Shown here: positions 38,072-45,767 of the stretch, one piece after another
Numbering within the stretch: the first letter of the stretch is position 1
Layout of the letters: each line of letters starts with the position of its first letter
NCBI RefSeq assembly: GCF_003985155.1
Contig: NZ_ML133686.1
Coordinates: forward strand, 838,001-902,000
From: Rhizobium vallis
GTDB taxonomy: Bacteria > Pseudomonadota > Alphaproteobacteria > Rhizobiales > Rhizobiaceae
Length of the DNA stretch: 64,000 nucleotides
Reading direction: 5' to 3'
Position numbers and translations under genes: made by a program
The notes under the pieces: generated by a model
The model's input: the letters and a program-made list of their open reading frames with translations, nothing else
Databases searched by the model: none
What the model was told of the DNA's origin: nothing

Positions 38072-39733
38072 TCAACCAAGCCGGATATACGGCACGTCCT
38101 TCTTCGCCACCTCGTCAACCGCTTCCTCGTAACCCGCATCGGCATACCGCATGACGCCGAGTGCCGTATCGTTGGTCAGCGCATGGTCGAGCCGTTCGTC
38201 GGCGGCATCGGTGCCGTCGGCGATGACGGTGACGCCGCAGCTTGTCATGTAGCCGGCATATCCGCCGCCGCCGGAATGGACGACGACGAGATCGGCCATC
38301 GACGAGCAGAGCATCATCGCATCGATCAGCGGCCAGTCGGCGATCGCGTCGGAGCCGTCCTTCATCCGCTCGGTCATGATATTGGGATGCGCCATGGCGC
38401 CGGCATCGAGATGGTCGCGGGAGAACGCGACGGGGCCTTTGAGTTCACCGCTCGCCACCAGCGCATTGACCCGCCGGGCGAGTGCCGTGCGTTCGCCATG
38501 GCCGAGCCAGGCGATACGCGCCGGCAGCCCCTCGAAGGGTACGTGCTCGCGCGCCAGCCGAATCCAGTTGGTGATGATCTTGTTGTCGGGAAACATGTCG
38601 AGCAGCAGGTCGTCGATGCGAGCGATGTCGCTCTCCTCGCCCGACAGGGCCATCCAGCGGAACGGGCCGATCGCCCGGGCAAACAACGGCCTCAGATAGG
38701 CTTCGGTGAAGATCGGAATGTCGAAGGCATTGGCGACGCCGCCTTCCTTGGCTTGCGTGCGGATGAGGTTGCCGTTGTCGAAGACTTCGGAGCCCTTCTT
38801 CTGAAACTCCAGCATCGCCGTGACGTGCTCGACGATCGAGGCGCGGCTGGCCGCCATCAACTGGCCCTGGCCGTCGTCGCGCAAGCCCCGCACCTGGTCG
38901 AGATTCATGCCCTTCGGCACGTAGCCGTAGACGAGGTCATGCGCCGATGTCTGATCGGTGACGATGTCGGGCACGATGCCGCGCCTTGCGATCTCAGGAT
39001 ACACCTCAGCCGCATTGCCCACGAGCCCGACGGACAGCGCCCGCTCCTCCTTCACCGCCGTATCGATCATCTGAAGCGCGGTGTCGAGATCGGGGGCGAT
39101 TTCCTGGAGATAACCGATCTGCTGGCGTTTGCGGGCGCGCTCCGGATCGATGTCGACACACAGGATCGCCGCCCCCGCCATGCGGCCGGCGAGCGGCTGC
39201 GCCCCGCCCATGCCGCCGAGGCCGGCCGTCAGCACGAACCGGCCGGCGAGATCACCGCCGAAGCGCCGCTCGGCGATGCGCATGAAGATCTCGTAAGTGC
39301 CCTGGATGACGCCCTGGCTGCCGATATATTGCCAGGCGCCGGCCGTCAGCCCGCCCCAGCAGATCAGCCCTTTGCGCTGCAACTCGTAGAACACCTCGGC
39401 CTTTGCCCATTGCCCGACAATGTTGCAGTTCGCCATGATGACGAGCGGCGCCTTTGCATGCGTTCGAACGAGCCCGATTGGCTTGCCCGACTGGATGAGC
39501 AGCGTCTGGTCCTCTTCCATCTCGGTCAGCGCCTTGACGATGCCTTTATGCGCTGACCAGTTGCGGGCCGCCTTGCCGAGCGCGGCATAAACGATCAGGT
39601 TTTCAGGATCCTCGCCAACGGAGAGCACGTTTTCGAGCAGCCGCAGCAGTGCCTCCTGCCGCCAACCCTTGGCACGCAGCTCCGGCCCGCCGGGAATGGG
39701 AAATTTCGGATGGCGTGGATTGGCCTTGGGCAT
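38072..39733 (-). CDS. Urocanase-family hydratase, probably thiourocanate hydratase
   Basis: 553 residues of the NAD-dependent urocanase (HutU) fold: GGMGGAQPLA and DQTSAHD are present. Two active-site segments depart from true urocanases: RPLFARAIGPFRW has Ala352 where urocanase has its conserved cysteine, and DQTSAHDLVYGYVPKG replaces the usual DPxNGYLP. With a MIO-less lyase, a desulfurase-like protein and hydantoin-type hydrolases in the same run, it probably hydrates thiourocanate (or its S-methyl form) in ergothioneine breakdown. No other hut gene accompanies it. A palindrome pair lies in its leader. Confidence 0.8.
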   Translation of the reverse strand: MPKANPRHPKFPIPGGPELRAKGWRQEALLRLLENVLSVGEDPENLIVYAALGKAARNWSAHKGIVKALTEMEEDQTLLIQSGKPIGLVRTHAKAPLVIMANCNIVGQWAKAEVFYELQRKGLICWGGLTAGAWQYIGSQGVIQGTYEIFMRIAERRFGGDLAGRFVLTAGLGGMGGAQPLAGRMAGAAILCVDIDPERARKRQQIGYLQEIAPDLDTALQMIDTAVKEERALSVGLVGNAAEVYPEIARRGIVPDIVTDQTSAHDLVYGYVPKGMNLDQVRGLRDDGQGQLMAASRASIVEHVTAMLEFQKKGSEVFDNGNLIRTQAKEGGVANAFDIPIFTEAYLRPLFARAIGPFRWMALSGEESDIARIDDLLLDMFPDNKIITNWIRLAREHVPFEGLPARIAWLGHGERTALARRVNALVASGELKGPVAFSRDHLDAGAMAHPNIMTERMKDGSDAIADWPLIDAMMLCSSMADLVVVHSGGGGYAGYMTSCGVTVIADGTDAADERLDHALTNDTALGVMRYADAGYEEAVDEVAKKDVPYIRLG

Positions 39734-39762
39734 CGTGGGTTCCTCGTTCGGTTCTCTCTTCT

Positions 39763-39789
39763 CACCTTCTCCCCGCCGGGGAGAAGGTG
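39763..39789. repeat. RIME-like intergenic palindrome, copy 1
   Basis: 13-bp arms around one base, built on CTTCTCCCCG/CGGGGAGAAG, then CCCGAAGGG and GATGAGGGGG. The motifs match rhizobial intergenic mosaic elements. It lies 30 bp before the urocanase-like start, in its leader. Confidence 0.65.
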
Positions 39790-39877
39790 GCCCGAAGGGT
39801 CGGATGAGGGGGCCGCACGGCACAAACATCATTGTTGCCCTTCGCTTACGCTTCGTGCACTCGCGGCGTTGCCGCCC

Positions 39878-39930
39878 ACCCCCTCATCTGTCCTTCGGAC
39901 ATCTTCTCCCCGCCGGGGAGAAGAGGGAGG
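39878..39930. repeat. RIME-like intergenic palindrome, copy 2 (inverted)
   Basis: Inverted, diverged copy: CCCCCTCAT, a TCCTTCGGA hairpin, then CTTCTCCCCG/CGGGGAGAAG (39903-39923). With copy 1 it could fold into one large cruciform spanning the gap between the tfoX-like and urocanase-like genes. Confidence 0.65.
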
Positions 39931-39941
39931 AGCGTCGTTCG

Positions 39942-40271
39942 CTATTTGCCCGGCAGCGATTCCACATACGCGAGAGCAGCATCGAGCAAACGCCGTCTCA
40001 GCGCATCGTCGCCGTAAACCTCGGCATTGGCCCGCACCCAGCCATGCATCACCCGCTCGCCCATCAGCATCTGGATGACACCGGGCAGCGCCAGCGCCCA
40101 GCCGTCATTACCGTTGCCGAGGCGGATCAGCATGCCATCTTGGCGCGCGCCGCAGAGAAGGTTGCCGTTGAGCATGAAGGCCCGGCCGCCGAACATGGAT
40201 TTTTCGGCAAGGCCCGGCCGGTCGCCGAGTTCCTCGCGCAGCAGTTCTTCAAGACCTGGATCGCGCGCCAT
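39942..40271 (-). CDS. TfoX N-terminal domain protein
   Basis: 109 residues: KSMFGGRAFMLNGNLLCGARQDGMLIRLG is the TfoX_N core. It lacks the C-terminal domain of Haemophilus TfoX/Sxy. It follows the desulfurase-like gene by 3 bp, so it is in the operon, but it has no known role in ergothioneine breakdown. Function unknown. Confidence 0.85.
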   Translation of the reverse strand: MARDPGLEELLREELGDRPGLAEKSMFGGRAFMLNGNLLCGARQDGMLIRLGNGNDGWALALPGVIQMLMGERVMHGWVRANAEVYGDDALRRRLLDAALAYVESLPGK

Positions 40272-40274
40272 GGC

Positions 40275-41372
40275 TCAAGCCCTCGCAGCCAGTGCGTAGC
40301 GCGCGATCTCGATCCCCATCGCCTTTTCGACGACGGGATAGACGGTCGGATCGAGCACGCTTGCCGAGAGCGGAATGATATCCATCGGCACATGCAGGAT
40401 GAAGACAGGCATGCCTTCTTGCAACTGACCGACGCTGAGCGGCTCGCCCTCCGGTGAAAGCGTGGTGATGACGGCAGGGAAGGTCGCAAGCCGCCTGCCA
40501 TCCGCATCGTCCACCGCCATATATTCGTTCATTACATGCAGCGTCACCGATTTCTCGCCCGAGCCGACGCTGATCGTGCCGATGTCGAAGGCTTCCTTGG
40601 TGTAGACGACGTCCTTGCGGGTGATGATGCCTTCGGCGAGGATATGTCCGCCCGTCGTCTTGCAGATCGCGTCGATGACGGCAGATCCGCCGCGTTTCTC
40701 TGCCGCAATGATCGCCTCGCCGAGCGCAAGGGCCATCGAGATGCCGCCGAGTGCCGCATGGGTGCGGACATAGGAGGCCCGGAGCGGATTGCGGCAGCTG
40801 GCGATGAAGCCGCCGGATTGATCGGCGGCGGCGCGCAGCACTGGCGAGATCTTCGCGGTCGCTCCCTTTACGACAAGCTCGATATAGCGGTTCTCCGCCC
40901 GATTGCCGCCGACAGCCGTCTGGATCATCTGTTCGGGCGAGCCAGCCATGCCGATCGAGCCCATGTCGCCCGTCGGATGCGCACGGATATCGCCGACGGC
41001 GTCGACCACCTTGGTGCCGAGGATCGCCGACGGCAGCCAGCCGTTCAGCGTCGAGGATTTGCCGTTCTGGCCGATGATCAGCCCGGAAAGTTTCTCGCCC
41101 AGCGCCTCCTGCAGCAATTGTACCGCCTTCACGTAGTCGATGCCCTGCATTTCCCAGGGCGTGGTGGAGGCCGGCGCGCCGATAGCGGCTGCGGTCGCGA
41201 TCCAGTCCTCGTCCTTCAGCTCGTCGATCGAGACCAGTTCCGGCTTGCCGACATTGACCGCGGCAAGCCCAAGCATCCGTCCGTGATCGGCCCAACCGCC
41301 GCCGCCTGCAGCATAGACGGAGCCGCCCTTGACCGCAGCTTCGACGTCTTTCTCAACGAGTATGCGTCCCAT
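40275..41372 (-). CDS. DUF917 protein, (S-methyl)thiohydantoin desulfurase-like
   Basis: 365 residues. Family blocks include YAAGGGGWADHGRMLG, IGAPASTTPWEMQG, IGQNGKSSTLNGW and AHPTGDMGSIGM. This family, long a DUF, is now linked to removal of sulfur from thiohydantoin intermediates. In the ergothioneine pathway this step joins the histidine-like front end to the hydantoin-type back end, and this gene lies between the two sets here. Whether the substrate is the thio or S-methylthio form cannot be told. Confidence 0.8.
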   Translation of the reverse strand: MGRILVEKDVEAAVKGGSVYAAGGGGWADHGRMLGLAAVNVGKPELVSIDELKDEDWIATAAAIGAPASTTPWEMQGIDYVKAVQLLQEALGEKLSGLIIGQNGKSSTLNGWLPSAILGTKVVDAVGDIRAHPTGDMGSIGMAGSPEQMIQTAVGGNRAENRYIELVVKGATAKISPVLRAAADQSGGFIASCRNPLRASYVRTHAALGGISMALALGEAIIAAEKRGGSAVIDAICKTTGGHILAEGIITRKDVVYTKEAFDIGTISVGSGEKSVTLHVMNEYMAVDDADGRRLATFPAVITTLSPEGEPLSVGQLQEGMPVFILHVPMDIIPLSASVLDPTVYPVVEKAMGIEIARYALAARA

Positions 41373-41382
41373 CGGCCCTCTC

Positions 41383-42633
41383 CTATTTCAAGCTTTCGTC
41401 CATCTCGCGCACCGCTTCGAAAAGTACGGCGGCTCCGAGCGCGATGTCGTCATTTTCAGCCCATTCGTCGGCCGAATGGCTGCGGCCTTCCCGGCAGGGC
41501 ACGAAAATCATCGCTGCCGGCGCCACTTTGGCGATCCAGGCGGTATCGTGTCCCGCGCCGGAGGCCATACGCCGATGTCTTGCGCCGACACGATCACAGG
41601 CCGCCTCCAGGGTCGACAACAGCCCGGCATCAGCAGGTGTCGGCAGATTGTCGGAAACCCGGTTCGGCGTCCTGATCGTCACGCCGTAGGCTCCAGCCAG
41701 CTTTTCGACATGGCCGTCGAGCCAGCGGCAGAAAGCCTCCATGTCGGCGCGGATTTCGGCGCGCCCATCGATCAGCAGCACCACCTTCGACGGCACGACA
41801 TTGGCGGCATTTGGCTCGATGCGGAATTCGCCGACCGTCGCTGCAAAATGCCCCGGCGTTTTGGCAAGCTCGGCAGCGGCGTTGCGGATATCGAGCACCA
41901 GCTGCGATGCTGTCACCAGCGCATCCGCCCGCCGGTCCATCGGCGTCGTGCCGGCATGGTCGGCCCGACCCTCGACGGTGATTTCAATACGAGTGATGCC
42001 TGAGATCGCGGTGACGATGCCGATATCGTCCTTCTCGACTTCAAGCACTGGGCCTTGTTCGATGTGGAGCTCGAGAAAGCCTGCTATATCGGGCCTGTTC
42101 TGCTGCATCAGCACATCAGGTCTGCCACCGATCTCAGCGATGCCCTCGGCTAGGTCGCGCCCGTCGCTGACGCGCGAAAGCCAGGCCTCCGGCAATTGGC
42201 CGGTCATGCCGCGGCTGCCGATGCAGGACACGCCGAAAATGCTGACCTCCTCGGCAAGAAAATCGACGATTTCGAGATCGTGGTCGAGCTCCAGGCCCTG
42301 GTCCGTAAGCGCTCGCGCCACCTCCAGCGCCGATATCACTCCGGCAATGCCGTCAAAGCGGCCGCCGTCAGGCACGGTGTCGGAATGCGAGCCGACCATG
42401 ATCGTGCCGAGCCACGGTTTCCGGCCCGTGCGCCGGCCGATCAGATTGCCGGCGGCATCGATCCGCGTTTCCAGTCCCGCCGCCTTCATCCGCGCTTCGA
42501 TATAGGCCCGCCCTTTCATGAAAAGCGGCGAGAAGGCGCGCCGTGTCCAGGGATGCCCCGGCTCGGTAATTGCGGCCAGCGCCTCGATATCCCCGGCGAT
42601 CCGGCCGGCATTGACGGGAAGATTGCGGCTCAT
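41383..42633 (-). CDS. M20-family N-carbamoyl-L-amino acid hydrolase, likely carbamoylglutamate
   Basis: 416 residues of the AllC/HyuC peptidase family. Metal ligands are visible in GSHSDTVPDGGRFDGIAG, AEEVSIFG, HIEQGPVLE and the late H of SHSADEW. It would release ammonia and CO2 from N-carbamoyl-L-glutamate to give glutamate. The ATG overlaps the amidohydrolase stop by four bases, so the two late steps are translationally coupled. Allantoate amidohydrolase is the alternative, but no purine-degradation genes are nearby. Confidence 0.85.
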   Translation of the reverse strand: MSRNLPVNAGRIAGDIEALAAITEPGHPWTRRAFSPLFMKGRAYIEARMKAAGLETRIDAAGNLIGRRTGRKPWLGTIMVGSHSDTVPDGGRFDGIAGVISALEVARALTDQGLELDHDLEIVDFLAEEVSIFGVSCIGSRGMTGQLPEAWLSRVSDGRDLAEGIAEIGGRPDVLMQQNRPDIAGFLELHIEQGPVLEVEKDDIGIVTAISGITRIEITVEGRADHAGTTPMDRRADALVTASQLVLDIRNAAAELAKTPGHFAATVGEFRIEPNAANVVPSKVVLLIDGRAEIRADMEAFCRWLDGHVEKLAGAYGVTIRTPNRVSDNLPTPADAGLLSTLEAACDRVGARHRRMASGAGHDTAWIAKVAPAAMIFVPCREGRSHSADEWAENDDIALGAAVLFEAVREMDESLK

Positions 42634-44009
42634 GCAGCAGCTCCTGCAATCACCTGGCGCGGCAGTGGCCGCACGAAGCGACCGGTGCCGGGTTCGGCCA
42701 GCACCTTTCCGCCCTCCGCGATCTTTTCGCCGCGCAGATACGTGGCGGAAACGGTCCAGGGCAGGCGGATACCGTTATAGGGGCTCCAGCCGACGACGTT
42801 GTTGCCGCTCGCCGCGGCATCATAGACCCTTTCACGCGGCTCCAGCACGGTGATATCGGCGTCTTTGCCCGGTGTCAGCGCGCCCTTGATATGGTCGAGC
42901 CGGAAATGCTTCGCCGGGTTCTCCGCCATGAGCTTCGCTGCCCAAGTCAGCGGTATGCCGCGTTCGATGGCTCCCTTCACGAAAAGCGGCATCATCACCT
43001 CGAGGCCGGGAACACCGGAAGCGTTGGCGAGCATATCGGGATTAGTCTTGCGGTTTTCCGACCAGCTGACATGATCGGTCGAGACCAGCCAGACATCGCC
43101 CTCCGCCACCTTCCGCCAGAGCCTCTCCACCTCGGCGCGCGGCCGTATGGGTGGATTGATCTTCGCCTTGCCGCCCAAGCGCTTCACGTCGTTTTCCTCG
43201 TCGAGCGTCAGATAATGGATGCAGCATTCGACCGTTGCCGCAAAGCCGTCGCGGCGATAGGCGCGGGCGATATCGTAGCCGCGCCCGAGCGAGCAGTGCA
43301 CCACATGCGAGGGGCAGCCTGTGTTGGCGCCCGTCTCGAAGATCGTATGCATCGCCAAGAGTTCGGTAATCGCAGGCCGCGACAGGCCATGCGCCCGCCA
43401 GTCGGTGATGCCGCTCGCCTTCACCTGCTCCATATAGGTGCGCACCGCCTCGTCGTCCTCGTTGTGGACACCGGCCGTCAGCCCCGTTGGAGCGATCGCG
43501 GCAAAGCACGCGTCGAGCAGGGCTGGGGGAATACGTGGAAAGCGCTTGGGGTCGGTGCCGAAGGTCGAGAATTTGAAGGCAGCCACACCGGCCTCGACCA
43601 TTTCGGCAATCCGCGCCGGGCCTTCTTCTGGATCAATCGTGCCATAAAGCGCGAAATCGACGCGCGCCTGTGGACCGGCATGATCGACCTTCCGCTGCAC
43701 CGCCGCTGCCGAGCAGACGAGGTTGCCCTCGTCATAGGGCATGTCGACGATTGTTGTGACGCCGCCGGCGGCCGCCGAGCGCGTCGACCAGATGAAATCC
43801 TCCTGATCCTTCTGGGAGAGCGAATGCACCTGCGCGTCGATTGCGCCGGGCAGGATCAGCGCTTTGCCGAGCAGATGCCGTTCGCGGGCCGCAGGCGGCA
43901 CGCCGAGGCCGACCTCGGCGATCTCACGGTCGCGCACGGCGACATAACCCTGTTCGAGAATGCGGTCCGGCAGCACCACCGTGCCCTGCAGAACGAGATC
44001 GAAATCCAT
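42630..44009 (-). CDS. Cyclic amidohydrolase, hydantoinase-like
   Basis: 459 residues from ATG at 44009 (GGAG 8 nt upstream). Dihydropyrimidinase/allantoinase family: carboxylated Lys in AAFKFSTFG, HVVHCSLGRG, and TDHVSW. The first metal motif is altered: DAQVHS, with Gln60 where D-x-H-x-H enzymes have the first His. Expected reaction is opening of hydantoin-5-propionate to N-carbamoylglutamate. The change at Gln60 may alter metal content. Confidence 0.82.
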   Translation of the reverse strand: MDFDLVLQGTVVLPDRILEQGYVAVRDREIAEVGLGVPPAARERHLLGKALILPGAIDAQVHSLSQKDQEDFIWSTRSAAAGGVTTIVDMPYDEGNLVCSAAAVQRKVDHAGPQARVDFALYGTIDPEEGPARIAEMVEAGVAAFKFSTFGTDPKRFPRIPPALLDACFAAIAPTGLTAGVHNEDDEAVRTYMEQVKASGITDWRAHGLSRPAITELLAMHTIFETGANTGCPSHVVHCSLGRGYDIARAYRRDGFAATVECCIHYLTLDEENDVKRLGGKAKINPPIRPRAEVERLWRKVAEGDVWLVSTDHVSWSENRKTNPDMLANASGVPGLEVMMPLFVKGAIERGIPLTWAAKLMAENPAKHFRLDHIKGALTPGKDADITVLEPRERVYDAAASGNNVVGWSPYNGIRLPWTVSATYLRGEKIAEGGKVLAEPGTGRFVRPLPRQVIAGAAA

Positions 44010-44030
44010 GCCGCTTCTCCCCAAGTTTGA

Positions 44031-45617
44031 TCAGACTGTCGCCGGCTCCTGGCTGGACAGCCGCTCCTCGATACGCTGCAGCGAGCCGAGCGCGAAGAAG
44101 TCGTCGAAAGACGCGATCGGAACCTGCTCGGTCAGCTTCGAGAGGAAATCGTCCGAGCCGAGTTCCTCCTCGATCGCCTCCACCTCCGCCGAGAGCGGCC
44201 GGTCGACGGTATAGAAATCCGCGTGTTTGCGCACGACCTCGTAGAGCATGGCGGCAACGCCCTTCGGCTCGTCGCCGAGAATGTCGATCGCCTGGGCCGA
44301 AAGCAGCGCCTCCAATGCCGCGAGGCGCTTCAGCGCTTTCATCTGCCGGTCGAAGCGCTCGATGACGAGCGGCAGGAAGGCAGCCTCGTCCTCCAGTCCG
44401 GCCGCGACGACCAGCGACTGGGCCGAGACGGGATTGGACATCGACAGCACGCGCGAGAAGATCTCGCCGGCAAGTTTGATGATCGGCCCGAAACCGGTGG
44501 CGATCCGCCCCGGCGGCACCAGATTGACCGGCAGGTCGCGCCGCTGGCCGTTGCCGAGAATGACGCAGCGGTTGAAGGCGTTGCGCGCCGCGTGCGCCAT
44601 GCAGAGCGCTGCCGATTCGAGCAGGATCGTCACGTCGAGCGGCAGAGAACCGCCCGACGTCATCACCCGTCCTTCGACCACGACCGGATTGTCGTCCGAG
44701 CGCCCGGTGGCGGCAAGGATCTTGTGGCCTGTCGAAAGCAGGTTCTCGATGACAGCGCCGAACACCTGGGCGATCATGCGCAGGCTGAGCGGGTCCTGTA
44801 CATGGGTGGCGACCGGCCAGTTCCAATCGTCAGACGCATTGCAGAGCCAGGCGCCGATCAGCGCTTCGCGCGCCGTGCCGACATGCCGGACGGCCTTCCA
44901 GGGATCGCGGGAAGCGCCGAGCGCGCCTGATGCCATCATGGCGGTGGCGAGCAGGATTCGGATCGAAGCCGCTGCATTGCGCGTCGTTTCCGCCGCCGCC
45001 GCAAAACTCACCGCATTGATGCTGAGCGAAGCAAGGCTGTCGCGCGGCGCCATTCGCACGGGTTCAAGCCCTGCCGCCCGGAACGCCTCTGCCGCCTGCA
45101 TCCGGTTGCCGCGATAGACCGCTTCGCCAACACCCGTCAGCACCGCGCCGATCTGCCCCATCAGCCCGATATCCGCACAGCCGATCGAGCCGGTGCGGCG
45201 CACGACCGGGATGAGGTCGGCCTCGAGCATGGTGATATAGGCCTGGATCAGTTCCGGCGTGCAGCCAACCTGGCCGGTCAGCGCCGTGTTGACGCGGATC
45301 GCCATGGCGTTGCGCACGACATTGCAGGAAAAGGGTGTGCCGGTGCCGAAATGATGGGCGCGCACCAGGCCGAGATTGAAGGTGTCGAGTTCGTCGGCCG
45401 ACCACTCCACGTCTTTCATCGCGCCGACGCCCGTCGTCGAGCCGTAGACTGGCATGCCGGAGGCAATCGCATCCTCGACGACCTCGCGGGCAATCGCGAT
45501 GCGGGCCATGCCCGTTGGCGAAGCCGAAATCACAGCCTTGCCCGCACCGATCGTCACCATCTCGGCAAAGCCGAGCGGTCGTCCGGAAAGTTCGATGCCA
45601 GGGCGTTCGTGCTTCAT
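44031..45617 (-). CDS. MIO-less ammonia-lyase homologue, probable ergothionase
   Basis: 528 residues of the HutH/PAL fold (VYGSTTGVG with Tyr58, long helical core). The Ala-Ser-Gly triad that cyclises to MIO is missing: GSIGCADIG reads Cys147-Ala148-Asp149 there. An enzyme without MIO cannot deaminate histidine normally. Ergothionases, which eliminate trimethylamine from ergothioneine by acid-base chemistry, also lack MIO. First gene of the minus-strand cluster, giving thiourocanate for the urocanase-like enzyme. Automatic annotation as hutH would mislead. Confidence 0.82.
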   Translation of the reverse strand: MKHERPGIELSGRPLGFAEMVTIGAGKAVISASPTGMARIAIAREVVEDAIASGMPVYGSTTGVGAMKDVEWSADELDTFNLGLVRAHHFGTGTPFSCNVVRNAMAIRVNTALTGQVGCTPELIQAYITMLEADLIPVVRRTGSIGCADIGLMGQIGAVLTGVGEAVYRGNRMQAAEAFRAAGLEPVRMAPRDSLASLSINAVSFAAAAETTRNAAASIRILLATAMMASGALGASRDPWKAVRHVGTAREALIGAWLCNASDDWNWPVATHVQDPLSLRMIAQVFGAVIENLLSTGHKILAATGRSDDNPVVVEGRVMTSGGSLPLDVTILLESAALCMAHAARNAFNRCVILGNGQRRDLPVNLVPPGRIATGFGPIIKLAGEIFSRVLSMSNPVSAQSLVVAAGLEDEAAFLPLVIERFDRQMKALKRLAALEALLSAQAIDILGDEPKGVAAMLYEVVRKHADFYTVDRPLSAEVEAIEEELGSDDFLSKLTEQVPIASFDDFFALGSLQRIEERLSSQEPATV

Positions 45618-45644
45618 GTGCTATGTCTCCCAGAACCGGATTCC

Positions 45645-45691
45645 GAGCATGATGTCGCCCGAAAACCGCGCACACTTTCGGCACCATGCTC
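45645..45691. repeat. Dispersed rhizobial palindrome upstream of the lyase gene
   Basis: Outer arms GAGCATG/CATGCTC (45645-45651, 45685-45691) around CCGAAAACCG...TTTCGGC. The core recurs at 47371-47395. It occupies most of the gap between ubiB and the lyase gene and could end ubiB transcription. Confidence 0.6.
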
Positions 45692-45767
45692 CGGACGCGA
45701 GACTAAGCGAGGCCTCCGTCACATGGGATATCCCAAATGCCGAACACCGCATGTTTTTGGCAGGCGG

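Noticed and set aside
38183..39556. 457-codon frame antisense to the urocanase-like gene
   Set aside because: Shadow frame; the minus-strand gene has all family motifs.
38072..45617. Ordinary histidine-utilisation (hut) operon
   Set aside because: No hutI, hutG or hutC; lyase lacks MIO triad, hydratase lacks the cysteine, and hydantoin-type enzymes are present instead.
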